From the NCBI GenBank assembly GCA_037951105.1, contig JBAMJV010001398.1:124001-188000 (forward strand): a stretch of 64,000 nt of DNA, given 5' to 3'. A model generated the notes under the pieces. The model saw nothing but the letters and a program-made list of their open reading frames with translations. It did not search any database and was not told the DNA's origin. Shown in pieces: positions 23,746 to 36,002 of this stretch. How positions within the stretch are numbered: position 1 is the stretch's first letter; every line of letters starts with the position of its first letter. Position numbers and translations under genes: made by a program. This DNA comes from Echinarachnius parma (lineage: Eukaryota > Echinodermata > Echinoidea > Clypeasteroida > Echinarachniidae).

Positions 23746-24189
23746 TGGTGTTGCATTTCAATATATATGATTATACCAAACATTTTATTCTAACTTTCTG
23801 ATAGAAATGTTCAGGGAATGAAATTCATGAGTATGAATACGACCCTGATGTGGTTATCAAGTCATCTTCAATTTCAATTTTCTCGCAGATTATCTTTGTC
23901 ATTTCCCATTAGACCCACTGCCAAGAGATATGCGCCTCTTCATCTAGAATCTCCATCCGGAAGATTATTTTTTAGTGTAAATGACTTCTGCATCTATTTG
24001 AGAACAGACATCTGTACATCTGTACATGCATTTACTGTGCATATTACTAAAGTATCAATTACTTCATTGATTAGCATAGAAAACTTTTGTGAGCCAAAGA
24101 TCTTCAATTTCCCCCTGATTATATCTTGTCATTTGCGACAAAAAATTAAAAGAGGAATGGTATGGAACAGTGGTAAAACGAAGTGTAGG

Positions 24190-24370
24190 CGGGTGGGGAG
24201 GGGGGAGGGGGGGGGGGGGGAAGGCACTTGCCCTACCACAAATTTTTCAAAGAACAATAAAAACATGAGGGTAAACATGTTTTCTTTTTACAAAATACAA
24301 AGGTATACCCCCCCCCCCCCCCCCCCCCCCCCGCTCCCAATCAGTCGGACCACAGTACGTCACTGGTTAT
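24190..24370. mobile_element. Poly-G/poly-C MITE relative
   Basis: A GGTGGGGAGGGGGGAGG-type start, then AAGGCACTTGCCC, poly-C and CCAATCAGTCGGACCACAGT, ends in ACGTCACTGG. The layout matches the element at 5496-5679, but the left TIR is not clear. Confidence 0.5.
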
Positions 24371-24510
24371 ACTATGTGAATGACCCATCTTGCAAGCATT
24401 AATCCTTTATATACTTTGTTTTACATCTAAAATGTTAATGATTTAATTTAAAGGCTTGCAGACATTATGATGTCCTTTAAATTGAATTATCTTGAGTATG
24501 TTGCATTACA

Positions 24511-25072
24511 TTAAAGGGATAGTTGAGTTCTGGTAAGGAGAGTACAGTTTTGGTGAAACTGAATTTTAGTAACCAAAACCTGCATCATTACATTACAAAC
24601 TAATAGTTATAACTAGAAAGGAACACAAAATTACAAATGACGTAGTAAAGATCATGTTATCATTCAAAAAGAGCCGTTAAAACGTTAGAGGGCGCTCTCT
24701 AAACACTCATCTGTTTCAACCATTTTGAATAAAATATTGTGCATGTGATGCTTTGTTGAAATAGTGATTAGATAGAGAAATAACCAACAACTATTTAAAT
24801 ACCGATTTTGGAACTTTTTGAAAAGAGGAAGCATTTTTTTGAATTTTTAACGGCTGGTTCAAAATTCTCTAATAAACCTGGGGCCCCAGGTTTATTACAA
24901 ATTGTTATATTTATGGATATTTCAGCCGTCTCTGAACCGATTTTGATCAAACAAAGATGATTTTATTATTTAAATATTATGCTCTTTCAAATTTTACACT
25001 CAGTTTTTCATTACCTCACAAAAAAAAAAGTAGTCTAGCGCCCTCTCTACCAAAACTTAACTATCCCTTTAA
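24511..25072 (+). mobile_element. TTAA-flanked MITE, family B (copy 2)
   Basis: It lies between TTAA at 24511-24514 and 25069-25072, with ends AAAGGGATAGTTGAGTTCTGG and the complement of CCAAAACTTAACTATCCCTTT. At 24870-24897 a perfect 28-bp palindrome has the arm TAATAAACCTGGGG, different from copy 1 yet still self-complementary. Confidence 0.85.
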
Positions 25073-25555
25073 AAGTGTGAATGTCTCTATTGATCTCTAA
25101 CAACTTGTGTATAGTGTAATACACTTGCAGTACATTTGCTCTTATTTACTTTGTACATGGATACATCCCTTTTTTCCCTTTGGCTCCGGTGCCTGGAGAT
25201 AAGATGTCCTACTTTTATGACTTAAAGGAGCATTCTGTCTTTTGAGATTCGTCTCATTTTACCCAGATAGAAGTAGATGAGATAAAATAATCAACTGATT
25301 TATTAATATTATGTCTGGGATTGTAAACCTGAACAAATCCCTGAAATTTGATTTATAAACCATAAGTACAAACATTAAAATCTTCACGATACATGTACCT
25401 TATTAACTTAGAGATCAATATGCATAAATTTGTCTAATTTGTTATATACTGTATGTACAAATTTGACAATGCAGATCGAGTCTACCAAGTGACTCCTAAA
25501 TGTGTCATTAACTTGTTCAACGACCTAATATTTGTATAATATGCATTTGTCAAAT

Positions 25556-25606
25556 ATTTATTGATGATGATGATGAGGAGAAGGAGAATTATGAAGATGA
25601 TGGTGG

Positions 25607-25637
<31 letters not shown>

Positions 25638-25649
25638 GATGAAGATGAA

Positions 25650-25710
<61 letters not shown>

Positions 25711-25775
25711 GTGACGATGGTGACGATGACGACAATGATGATAATGATAATGATAATGAGGATTGCGTTGATGGT
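25556..25775. repeat. (GAT)n-rich microsatellite
   Basis: Mainly GAT/ATG trinucleotides, with GAA, GAC and AAT variants. Open frames of Met or Ile runs on both strands are artefacts of the repeat. Confidence 0.9.
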
Positions 25776-26087
25776 GACGATGATAATGATGATACTAACA
25801 GTACTGCTCATGCGAGTATCATAGCGCTTTAAATGACATTATGGGGCACAGTCCTGAAGGGGTTCAAGCATTCTCGATGTTTGATGGCAGCAAGTCTGAA
25901 ATGGCCTTAAAAATGCTTGAACTGCATGTACAATGTACCTTGTGGACTTGCAGACATCCTACAGATGTACTTGTATGATTTCTCTTTATTTTTGTCTTTT
26001 TTTTAACATTTCCTTTGACTTCAACAAATTGACTTCCCCCTCTAGAGATACATCTCCGTTTTGTTGATTTGAAGCCCGATAGACTCT

Positions 26088-26352
26088 ACATTTGTGACCG
26101 GCTATATAGCAAAACCCTGCACTTGTCGGTAATTCATGTTTTGAAGAAATGGGCATTTTAAGTTCACATAATGTGTGTAAAAGACTTATGATTGTAAAAT
26201 TGCAACACTCATATCTTCGCCAATTATTGACCAATTTTTTTTAGAACAAAGCATCAAATGAAAGCTTGCGATGAGGCCTTTCCAATGGTATGAAAATCTA
26301 CATTTTGATTTTTACCAACAAAGTGCAAGGTTTTGCTATAGCCGGTCACATT
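26088..26352. repeat. Foldback element with GTGACCGGCTAT ends (copy 1)
   Basis: ACATTTGTGACCGGCTATAT, AGCAAAACCCTGCACTTG on the left pairs with CAAAGTGCAAGGTTTTGCTA, TAGCCGGTCACATTT on the right. A second foldback with similar ends (TATGACCCGCTCTGG / CCAGAGCTGGTCACATAT) lies at 31493-31757. Confidence 0.7.
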
Positions 26353-26819
26353 TAACCCATTCAAGACTGGTTCTGAAAAGATGCCGGCAGGGTTCTACAG
26401 AGAATGCAGATGTTGTAAAGGCAGGCGCCCACTTTTTTGATCTCATTACAAACTATTGCAAGCTGTTGGCATCACTTTAAGTTCCTTTTACATCATCCTT
26501 TATAGCTCACGCTACTTTTATGATTCTCCGTGACATGCTTCGCAGTGCATCTTGTTCAGCTCATGTTGGTTGACGATCGCACAAAAATTTTTTAGCATGT
26601 TCAAAATGTTTGTGGACATTGTTGCATTCCTGATACATCGCGCTAAACTGATGTTGTTTGTGTAGAGCTCGTAATCAGCTCGCGGGACAATTTTTTTTAG
26701 CGCGAGTTACGCACGATGAACATGAAACTGAAACAATGAATTATGGATTTAGTTATTAAAGTATATTCTATGTTGATAGTCATTTAAATATGAACTTTCT
26801 CTTCTTTATATCCCTTTAG

Positions 26820-27003
26820 ACCCTCCGCCCAGAGAGACGTTGCTCCACTTCGCAGCCCGGTTCGGACTAAAGGAGTTCGCCGAGCACTTGCTGGAAGGTC
26901 CCGGGTGCGACGTGGCCCTCAAACTGCCCAACAAGGACGGAGACCTGGCGGTGGAACTGGCCCGGACATCGGGTCTCGATGACCTGGCTGACCGCATGCT
27001 AGA
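26820..27003 (+). CDS. akap13/arhgef28-like: Ankyrin-like exon of an AKAP13/ARHGEF28-type RhoGEF
   Basis: It follows the acceptor TCTTTATATCCCTTTAG and ends at the donor AGA|GTAAGT. The 184 bp hold two bases, 60 codons and two bases (entry phase 1, exit phase 2). Codons have strongly GC-rich third positions, unlike the AT-rich introns. The peptide has PPPRETLLHFAARFGLKEF, then GCDVALKLPNKDGDLAVELA. It aligns by eye with the ankyrin-like block before the disordered region of vertebrate AKAP13 and ARHGEF28 (RESLLHLAMRWGL and LALPNEEGATPLDLAL in the latter, from memory). Those proteins are Dbl-family exchange factors for RhoA; AKAP13 also anchors PKA. The DH, PH and C1 domains are not in this window. 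Another ankyrin-repeat protein is the main alternative. A homology search would settle it. Confidence 0.8.
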
Positions 27004-27054
27004 GTAAGTCCCAATATCTAAATCAAATGGCTCTTAATCATGTTCCTATGTAGA

Positions 27055-27400
27055 TTCAAACCTGCTCTAATTACCACCTGTCTTTAAAGACCACCTGTCT
27101 TTAAAGACCACCTGTCTTCAAAGACCACCTGTCTTTAAAGACCACCTGTCTACAAGACTACTAATTGTCTTCTCATTAGGAAGCAGTTATATTATATTTT
27201 ATATGTACAGTTAAACCTGCTCTAGCGACCACCTGTCTTTAAAGACCACCTGTCTATAAAGACCACTTGCCTTGTAAATGCCACTAATTGTCTTCTCTCT
27301 AGGAGGCAGTTTACATGTATATGAAATTGCATATAAAGACCATCTGTGTATAAAGACCACCTTTTCTGTCTCCCTTGAGTGGTCTTTATAGACAGGTTGA
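27055..27400. repeat. CCTGTCTTTAAAGACCACC tandem/foldback repeat
   Basis: Units of about 18 bp, CACCTGTCTTTAAAGAC, repeat five times at 27075-27165, then again at 27210-27400 in a foldback arrangement ending AGTGGTCTTTATAGACAGG. It lies 50 bp after the donor of the ankyrin-like exon. Confidence 0.8.
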
Positions 27401-27972
27401 CTGTAGTTGCCATTTGGGGCTAAATACAGGTGTTTCATAATGATTGGTCTGAAAATTATTGGTTGCAGAAGTTTTTGGTTGCAGAAATAAATAGTGGAAA
27501 GAACAAATAAAAACAGATTGTGATCATGAATTAAATAACTATGTTATTTTGTTTTAAGGATTATTTTTGTTTGCTGTATGAAATCTTTTAATAAATGAGA
27601 TTCCCTTTTATTTTAATAACATTAATTTCTTAAAGTTCATTGCTTGAAACTTTAGGAAACTAACCAGAAGTATAAAATATAAATGAAAAAACAAGCATAC
27701 TGGAAACGGGGGCTTAAAAAAAGTCTGACCTGATGCCACAAAACCATTATAAAGTCACAAAATGTCAGGCTGAGTAAATAATTACAGGTTTCGTAGTAAC
27801 AGGTCACAAATGTGAAAATAAATCACACCTTTTTTTATTGAACCACCCATCCTATAAATGTCATCTACCCCTTAAATAAAAGACCCATCAGTGCAGATTC
27901 GATTGCTTTTACATAAGGAAAGAAAACAAATGGAAGGATAGTTTGCATTATGCTCTTCTGATATTGTCTTTC
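27401..27972. other. No feature seen
   Basis: AT-rich intron-like sequence. Confidence 0.4.
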
Positions 27973-28390
27973 TAAAGGGTACCACCACCCAAAAATAATA
28001 TTCTTACATACATTATGGAAGGTAACATTTTTAGTAATCCATTCCACCAACAAGTTCTGACAAAATATGTTTCCAGAAAATTTGTATAATTGGAAAACGC
28101 ATCGCTATAAAAGCATGTGTTTGTGGGCCTGCCTACCTTTTGTCTAGGACGAACGCATCGTCCATGATTCTATTGTCTCCAAACATACGAGTGAATAGCA
28201 TTGACGCGCTCGCAGACATTTGGCGCATACGGAACCATGAGGCCACGTTGGTTCCGTAAGTGGTGGTAATGAATTGTATTGTTCATGAATTACACAACCC
28301 TTTGCAAAGTGTTGGAAATCTATTTGATATCCGACAACGATACCAAAACATATAATTATATGGTGTTCTTTGACTGGTGGTCCCCTTTAA
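27973..28390 (+). mobile_element. TTAA-flanked MITE, family C (copy 2)
   Basis: It begins CTAAAGGGTACCACCACCC and ends CTGGTGGTCCCCTTTAA. The left target is degenerate (CTAA). The interior shares GGAACCATGAGGCCACGTTG, GTTCCGTAAGTGGTGG and CACAACCCTTTGCAAAGTG with the other copies. Confidence 0.85.
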
Positions 28391-28674
28391 AGAACATGGG
28401 CAGACTATGAAGGTCTTATAGGTCACCCCTGTTAGGCACGAAATTGCCATTTAAAGTAAATAAACTCATTGGACTTTGTTTTTATATCCTACTACTCGCA
28501 GATTAATAATCAAAGGGTAGTGCACACCTCCAAGCCTTTTCGCTAAAAACATGCATTTTAATTAGGGGCAAGGAAAAGGCCAGACAATTAAAACCTGATT
28601 GGTTGCTTGATAATAAATGACTTTCATTGGTATGATATACATTTTGTGTGAATACAGAATGATACTTATACAGC

Positions 28675-29290
28675 CAAAATCTGTCTTAGCGGCCACTTGT
28701 CTACAACAGCCAACCTGCCTATAGTCCCGGATTGGGGGGGGGGGGGGGGAGGGTGGGGTGGGGGGCACTCATGTATAATGTAAGACGGGTATGTGCCGCT
28801 TACAAGACCCCCGTTTTCACACCCGATTGCCGCTCTCAAGATACCCGATTTTCAAAAATTGTCGCTCCATAGACCCCCGGAATGACTTGGCTAGGTAGTT
28901 GAGTAGCACCAAGTCCATTATTATTCCTCTAGTCGGCTCCTTGGACCACCATTTGAGGGTTTCCGTAGGTCTTTGGTAGCTCCAAGTCCATGTATTTTGT
29001 AGTTTTAGTCTGCTCCTTAGACCCCTTAACTCCCGTTTCAGGGTTTTTGTAGCTCCAAAGACCCTATATTTTGTGCTTGTAGTCAGCTCTTAAGACCCCC
29101 ATTTCAGAGTTCCGTGAGGCACACCCCCGTCAAAAAATAATTTGAGTGCCCCCCCCCCCCCCCCCGGGCCTATAGTAGCCACTAAAAGTGATCCCCTGCA
29201 GAGAAATCAATGTTATGGAACCTGTCTACAGAGGTCACCTGTCTACAGTGACTACTATTCTTGTTTCCTTTCAATTCCTTTCAAAGGTGG
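28675..29290. repeat. CCTGTCTATAG foldback split by a G/C-ended element
   Basis: CTGTCTTAGCGGCCACTTGT, CAACCTGCCTATAGT on the left resumes as CCTATAGTAGCCACTAAAAG and CTGTCTACAGAGGTCACCTG on the right. The intervening 443 bp is a separate insertion with an exact 8-bp target duplication. Confidence 0.8.
28726..29168. mobile_element. hAT-type non-autonomous element with 8-bp TSD
   Basis: An exact 8-bp direct repeat CCTATAGT (28718-28725 and 29169-29176) flanks a 443-bp insert starting CCCGGATTGGGGGG and ending in poly-C plus CCCGGG, so the ends are short inverted repeats (CCCGG). The interior has three imperfect copies of a block around TCGGCTCCTTGGACCACCAT and GTAGCTCCAAGTCC. Eight-base duplications are typical of hAT transposases. 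There is no coding capacity. Confidence 0.75.
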
Positions 29291-29529
29291 TCACTAGGCC
29301 CAGCTTGGAGTATAAATATAATGGGGCTTTAATAGTTTACCGGTAATGGTAAAATAAATAGTGCAAATGAATAGTGCAAGATATCTAGATTCGGGAGGTG
29401 TAAACGTAGGTATACCACGATCACCACTTTCACTACCATTATAACCATATAAACATAGATATGTTTTAATAATTCAGTGTGTTTTACACGGCTCGTTTAA
29501 AAGAGGCGTTTACCCTTTCAGTGCGAGCC

Positions 29530-30072
29530 TTAAAGGGGTAGTTTAGTTTTGGTAAGGCTGAACTTTAGTAACCAAACCTGGACAATAACCTTCAAAACTA
29601 ATAGTAATAACTCCACTGTGCTTGAAAAGTATACAAACTTGCAAAATGACTAAGTAAAAAGCATGTTATCATTCAAAAAGAGCCATTTTGATCACGAGAG
29701 GGCGCTTTTTTTAAGGCGTCAGTTTCAACCATTTTCCATAGACAATAATACATGTGATGTTTTATTACCAGACTGATTTTATAGAGAGAACATCAACAAC
29801 TACTTAAATAAAACTTTCGAAATTTTTTGAGAAAGTGGAAGCATTTTTTGAATTTTTTGAAAAAACCGTTAATTATTTGGGCCCCAAATAATTATAAGAT
29901 CAGATACATTTATTGATATTTCAGCCGTTTGTGGGCCGATTTCGACCAAATAAAGTTTATTCTGCCATTAAAATTGCATGTTCTCTCAAATTTGACACTC
30001 AGTTTTTAATTACCTCACAAAAAAATTGCGATGTGCAGCGCCCTCTCTACCAAAACTAAACTACCCCTTTAA
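29530..30072 (+). mobile_element. TTAA-flanked MITE, family B (copy 3)
   Basis: TTAA at 29530-29533 and 30069-30072 flank ends AAAGGGGTAGTTTAGTTTTGG and the complement of CCAAAACTAAACTACCCCTTT. A palindrome at 29870-29894 has 12-base arms TAATTATTTGGG around a single C, a third arm sequence at the same relative position as in copies 1 and 2. Confidence 0.85.
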
Positions 30073-31007
30073 CAATACTCTGGCTTTGGTCTATGGAGAA
30101 TACATGCTGTACCCAAGTCATAATAGTCTCAAACTGGTTAATAATTCATCCAAGATATACATCTGCTGGCCTGACCTTTTGGAAAAGGTGACATATATTG
30201 TTGGTGCACGCACACCTTTGTGTCTCGTGCCATTTTATGTTATTAATAAAGAGAGAAATCCCTCGAGATCTCCACGATTATCTGAAGCCTGCCTTCTTTT
30301 TCCAAGAACTGGACAAGTATCGTGCCAAAAATTAGGGTCGTGGGCCTAGCTGTTCTCATATTATTATTCTCATGCCAGTGGAAGCCAATTTATTATTCAG
30401 CCTGATATATGCCTTTCCTTTTATTTAGTTGGACGATTAGTATTCATTGCTGCCCAGATTCTTGGAATCCATATATTAATAACATTTTTGCTTCACTATT
30501 AAAAATTAACTGCATTTTGATAAACTCTTTGATAAACTCTTGATATGATATGATAGCCATATTGTAGTTCCAGCTATGCTCCATGTAATGCTGTTAATGT
30601 ACACCATTGTCATGGTTGAAGTTTGCTTTATAAAGTTCACTAGATTATGACTCAGGATTTGTTCATTTAATTACACTTCCTTCACTAAACTTTAACTGGC
30701 AATTTTATATGCAGAAGAATTATTATTTTAACTATCGTGCAAGTGACATTGAACCATATATATATATATTAATTTAATTTATGAATATATTGTTTCATTG
30801 TTAGTTAATAGATTGATGGATGTATTTGATGTCCAAATTTGCACAACGTATCTATTCAAACTGCGCATTATTTGTTTGCAGAAGAATCAGACAATTATGC
30901 CAGGCGCCAGACTGGAAAGATATCAGTAGTTTTGTGATCATAACGACGACTTGGCAATCTTCCTTTCCCATCTATAGAGCCATCTGAATACAGACAGCAT
31001 TGGTTAC
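30073..31007. other. No feature seen
   Basis: AT-rich. The 107-codon frame that starts inside the MITE at 30026 and runs to 30349 has no recognisable motif. Confidence 0.4.
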
Positions 31008-31473
31008 TTAAAGGAACTACAGCGTCTAGATGGCCTACTTTTCACAATAAGGCTCTCTATAAGTAATTTTTCCTCAAGAAAAAGAATTTGGCAGTCATTT
31101 CCCATGAAATTAATCAATGTTTGGGTAATTATTAAATATCTAATTGTCCTGGGAACGCCCCTTTTAAATCGCCAAAATGTGACGTCATCTAAAGAACTTC
31201 GCCCCGCACACGACGCCTATCTAAATTCTGTAGATGACGTAAGCCGATGAATTGTCAATCACATGTCAATCACGCTGCTGATTTGGGACCCTAAATGTGG
31301 GCGGGGCGGGCGTAAACTGGCTGCTAAGTGAGATTTGGCATCAGAAAATTAGCCTAAAATCACTACTGTGTTTATTTTCATGGAGTTTTTTTCCCGGCAG
31401 ACCTACATGTAGTTTACAAGTCATCATCTATCGAATAAGTGCCAAAGTACTTTGTATTCTTTAGTTCCTTTAA
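31008..31473. mobile_element. TTAA-flanked MITE, family D
   Basis: TTAA at 31008-31011 and 31470-31473 flank ends AAAGGAACTACAG and the complement of CTTTAGTTCCTTT. The interior is CG-rich, with TGACGTCATCTAAAG and TAGATGACGTAAGCC (CRE-like words) and GGGCGGGGCGGGCG. Only one copy is in this window. Confidence 0.7.
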
Positions 31474-31492
31474 TAATATAATGAAACACTGA

Positions 31493-31757
31493 TATATGAC
31501 CCGCTCTGGCAAATGAGGCTCTTTTTTGGCAAAAATAGAAAATGATATTTTTATACTAATGGAAAGAACTCTTCACTAACTTTTAATTGACCATGCAATA
31601 TGCGTAAGTTTTTTTTTTTTAAATGGCATAATAAAGTTTACTTCAAATCTTGAAAAAACTTTCATATAAATGCAAATTATTAACTTTGACCCTAAATTTC
31701 TGCAAAACGTGAGTTGTTGACAAAGGCCCGATTTTCCCAGAGCTGGTCACATATAGC
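31493..31757. repeat. Foldback element with TATGACC/GGTCACATA ends (copy 2)
   Basis: GATATATGACCCGCTCTGGC on the left pairs imperfectly with CCCAGAGCTGGTCACATATA on the right. Non-coding. Confidence 0.6.
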
Positions 31758-32389
31758 AAAGTATAACCTACTTGAAGTAATTTCACTGGCTCCAAAGAAT
31801 TGATTTAACCCATTTAGGACTGGCCCAGAAATTTTTTTTTAACATGGAGAATGTTAAGTACACAAATTTAATCAAATTTGTCAATGGCTTAACAAGCATC
31901 CCGAGTACTATGTTTGCACATTTATATTGTGCGTTGCACTGACCCAATTCTTGCAATTAAGGAGGAAATTCTGCCCCTCCCTCCCTCCAGGGATAATGTT
32001 TCAGCTCAATTCCCTTTCTTTTGATATGTTTGAAGATTGCAATGTTTGTAGAACATCTTATTGGCATGTGCTTATGTAGCCGTGTCAATAATTACGGCTG
32101 CTGCACGTTATATAGTACTTTAAATCATATTCCACTGTTTTAGTTTTATTCGCGATAAGAATGTACGATAAGCTAACTTTTGGGGCAGGGGGATTGTGCA
32201 AGAGGCGGCGGCTTTAAATGCTATAAATCTAGCATGAAAAGTTGGAAACAGTTTGGAAGCCAAAATATACTTGGATTTTCTAGGGTACAAACAATGTATA
32301 ATGAATTGTAACAGAGTATTTATATGAAAGATTAGTATAACCATAATGTGAATATCAATTTATAAAGCATGATGTGGTGCTGTCTCTGT
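31758..32389. other. No feature seen
   Basis: AT-rich. A 74-codon frame on the reverse strand (32120-32344) lacks recognisable content. Confidence 0.4.
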
Positions 32390-34490
32390 CCTAGGGCTTT
32401 TTTGAAATTTAAAAAATATATATATTTATTTATTTGTATTTATTTATTTATTTATTTTGTATTTTATTTATTTATTATTATTTATTTATTTATTTATTTA
32501 TTTTATTTATTATTTTTTTTGGGGGGGGGGGGGGGGGGGGGGCTCTTTTTAGCCCCAGTTTATATTTTTCACTGCACACCACATGGGAGGGTTATTGACA
32601 CTACCGTATGTTGCACAATTGTTGGACATCCTCGATTTCTCTGTTGGTTGGTGCGATGATGTGATGTCGTCTCTGTCTTAGGGCTCTTTTATGACTTTTG
32701 GGGCACTTTTTGGGATTTGGGGGGCTAAATCACCCTAAGCCCCACTGTGTATTTTGGGGGCTAGATCGCCCTAAGTCCCATTGTGTATTATCTTCACTGC
32801 ACACCACTTGTGAGGGTTATTGACACCGCCATATGTTGCACAATTCTTGGACATGCTCAACTTCTCTGTTGGTTGGTGCGATGATGTGATGTTGCCTCTG
32901 TCTTAGGACTCTTTTATGATTTCTGGGGGCACTTTTTTGGATTTTTGGGGCTAAATCACCCTATGCCCCACTGTATTTTGGGGTTTAGATCGCCCTAAAT
33001 CCCATTGTGTATTTTTTTCAATGCACACCACTTGTGAGGGTTATTGATACTACCGTATGTTGCACAATTGTTGGACATCCTCGATTTCTCTGTTGGTTGG
33101 TGCGATGATGTGGTGTCGTCTCTGTCTTAGGACTCTTTTATGATTTCTGGGGGCACTTTGGGGCATATTGGGGGCTAAATCGCCCTGAGCTCCAGTGAAT
33201 TTTGTTTCACTGCACACCACATGGGAGGGTTATTGACACTGCCATATGTTGCACAATTGTTTGACATGCTCGATTTCTCTGTTGGTTGGCGCGATGATGT
33301 GATGTCGTCTCTGTCTTAGGGCTCTTTTATGATTTCTGGGGGCACTTTGGGGCATATTGGGGGCTGAATCGCCCTAAGCCCCAGTGAATATTTTTTCACT
33401 GCACACCACATGGGAGGGTTATTGACACTGCCATATGTTGCACAATTGTTGGACATCCTCGACTTCTCTGTTGGTTGGTGCGATGATGTGATGTTGTCTC
33501 TGTCTTAGGGCTCTTTTATGACTTTTGGGGGCACTTTTTTGGATTTTGGGGACCAAATCACCCTATGCCCCACTGTGTATTTTGGGGGCTAGATCGCCTT
33601 AAGTCCCATTGTGTATTTTCTTCACTGCACACCACATGGGAGGGTTATTGACACTACCGTATGTTGCACAATTGTTGGACATCCTCGATTTCTCTGTTGG
33701 TTGGTGCGATGATGTGATGTTTTCTCTGTCTTAGGGCTCTTTTATGATTTCTGGGGGCGCTTTGAGACATATTGGGGGCTAAATCACCCTATAAAGCCCC
33801 ACTGTGTATTATTGACACTACCGTATGTTGCACAATTGTTGGACATGCTCGACTTCTCTGTCGGTTGGTGCGATGATGTGGTGTTGTCTCTGTCTTAGCG
33901 CTCTTTTATGATTTCTGGGGGCGCTTTGGGGCATATTGGGGGCTAAATTGCCCTAAGCCCCAGTATTTGTTTTCACTGCACACCACATGGGAGGGTTATT
34001 AACACCGCCATATGTTGCACAATTGTTGGACATGCTCGACTTCTCTGTTGGTTGGTGCGAGTGTTGTCTCTGTCTTAGGGCTCTTTTTATGACTTTTGGG
34101 GGCACTTTTTTGGATTTTGGGGACCAAATCACCCTATGCCCCACTGTGTATTTTGGGGGCTAGATCGCCTTAAGTCCCATGTGTTTTTTCCACTGCACAC
34201 CACATGCGAGGGTTATTTACACTGCCATATGTTGCACAATTGTTGGAAATCCTCGATTTCTCTGTTGGTTGGCGCGATGATGTGGGGTTGTCTCTGTCTT
34301 AGGGCTCTTTTATGATTTCGGGGGGCGCTTTGGGGCATATTGGGTGCTAAATGACCCTAAGCCCCAGTGATTTGGTTTCACTGCACACCACATGGGAGGG
34401 TTATTGACACCGACATATGTTGCACAATTGTTGGACGCGCTCGATTTCTCTGTTAGTTGGTGCGATGATGTGATGTCGTCTCTGTCTTAA
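32390..34490. repeat. ~200-bp tandem array, about ten units
   Basis: Each unit contains CACTGCACACCACATGGGAG, GGTTATTGACACTACCGTAT, GTTGCACAATTGTTGGACAT, CTCGATTTCTCTGTTGGTTG, GTGCGATGATGTGATGTCGT and CTCTGTCTTAGGGCTCTTTT. The CTGTTGGTTGG anchor recurs near 32640, 32868, 33088, 33281, 33465, 33695, 33857, 34045, 34262 and 34449. An ATTT-rich tract and poly-G (32415-32542) interrupt the first unit. Length varies because the GGGGGCTAAATCGCCCTAAG segment is present, doubled or absent. No frame is conserved. Confidence 0.9.
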
Positions 34491-35610
34491 ATAGAATATA
34501 AAGGGCTTCTCTGTAATCAAGTCCGTGGGGATATTGACCTTATCACGTTCAATTTGACTGGAAGAAAACAATCTCCTGCTCATGACGTTGTCGCATCGAG
34601 AACGGGCCGCATAACATCCCGAGCCTGGATGAAAATTGGATCACAAACTGACAATTGTCTTTATATCGTCGGATGAGCTAGAAAGGGCGTTGAGTCAACT
34701 TTGGGCTAAATTAGGTTCTGCAACCCTGTACCATCATATAGGTCGAATTTTCAACAATTATTTATAATTTGGGAAATATTTATGAAACATAAAAGAGAGC
34801 TTTTAATATTGAGTTTCTACAAGACTCCCCAACTTTGGACATGATTATCTCAGAAGAACAAAACATGAATTAGTGCCTTTCTCCGTCCCAACCGATCATA
34901 TGAGAATGGTATTTATCTTTGATCCATCATAAATTCACTTTCAATTTGCTGATATCCAATCATATCCTTTTGTAATACTCCGTGCACCACGTAGATAGTT
35001 GTTTCTGCGATGAATCTCTAAATAGCAAATCATCAAATTTTCATCAATTTGCTTTTGGTATTTATTTAATAAATGTCAAAGATAGCATTCCAGGCCTAGC
35101 AACATGATATGAAATACGAAACTGACGATTGTATTCATATCAGGCTGGTATTTATCTTTGAGTGGTCATAGACTCGTTTCTGATTTGCTGATATGTATCA
35201 ATACATGCCATGACTATTTAAAGTGAAACGATATCCCACACTAATATTTGTTTTTCTTATTGGACTGGTTGGTATTTGCCTTTGACCACTCATTAATGAA
35301 TTTCCCATTATTTGGTATCCCATTCATTGATATATCTCTTTATAAATATATGCGCTAAATCGTTGGTTGTACATGTAGTTATTGTGATTTACATAGTTGG
35401 TTTACATTGATTATTACTTTGACTAAATTAGTATAACTCTTGTTCCAAAGAAAGATAACATTAATTAATTTTTACTTTTAAAATATATTTTGTTATGATT
35501 TACAATTTCAAAAGGAATGTTCTAGGTTCATGGTAACATTATGTTTGATATGCCACATAGTATTAGATTTAAATAGAAATGATTGAGGATGTACAGTAGA
35601 TAATGTAGAT
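34491..35610. other. No gene; dispersed repeat copy at 34680-34910
   Basis: GGGCGTTGAGTCAACTTTGG, GCTAAATTAGGTTCTGC and AACTTTGGACATGATTATCTC match 40360-40580 and 52990-53060. Positions 34491-34675 carry an open + frame with no donor. Short direct repeats of GGTATTTATCTTTGA occur at 34910, 35150 and 35270. Confidence 0.5.
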
Positions 35611-36002
35611 TTAAAGGAACTAGTAACTTTATTGACATATGCAAAAAGTGATGAATGGGTGATGAAGTGTATATTTTTGTGATCTGATAATTTTATGTCC
35701 ACTAAGTAATGTGTAAAAGTTTCACGTTAAAAGGATGTTATACAATATGTCTAAGAAATGAGTGAAAATGCAAAGTGATATTCGCTAACTCATTGCACTA
35801 ACTTTGTACACATTTATAACTTTCTAGTGGATAATTAAACATTTCAATCGTAAATTTCTATTAAACGAAAGGGAAATTTGAAAAACCAATACCTGTTTCA
35901 TGCTTCTATTGGTAATGCAAATGCAACAATATATGAGAGAACCCCAAGACTTCTATTAGTATGTTTTGTGGATTTGGACAATGTTACTGGATCCCTTTAT
36001 AA
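35611..36002 (-). mobile_element. TTAA-flanked MITE, family A (copy 1)
   Basis: It begins TTAAAGGAACTAGTAACTTTA and ends ACAATGTTACTGGATCCCTTTAT. It contains the family's conserved GCAAAAAGTGATGAATGG, GCAAAGTGATATTCGCTAAC and CATGCTTCTATTGGTAATGC blocks. Confidence 0.85.

Noticed and set aside
23818..24402. Longest uninterrupted + frame outside simple repeats (194 codons)
   Set aside because: It crosses poly-G and poly-C tracts of a MITE-like element, has no recognisable motif, and no splice or promoter context.
25482..25824. Poly-Ile and poly-Met frames of 87-109 codons
   Set aside because: They are the two strands of a GAT trinucleotide repeat, not proteins.
34491..34675. Open + frame following the ten-unit array (contains RGDIDLITFNLTGRKQS)
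   Set aside because: No donor, entry phase does not fit the exon chain, and the flanking sequence belongs to a dispersed repeat.
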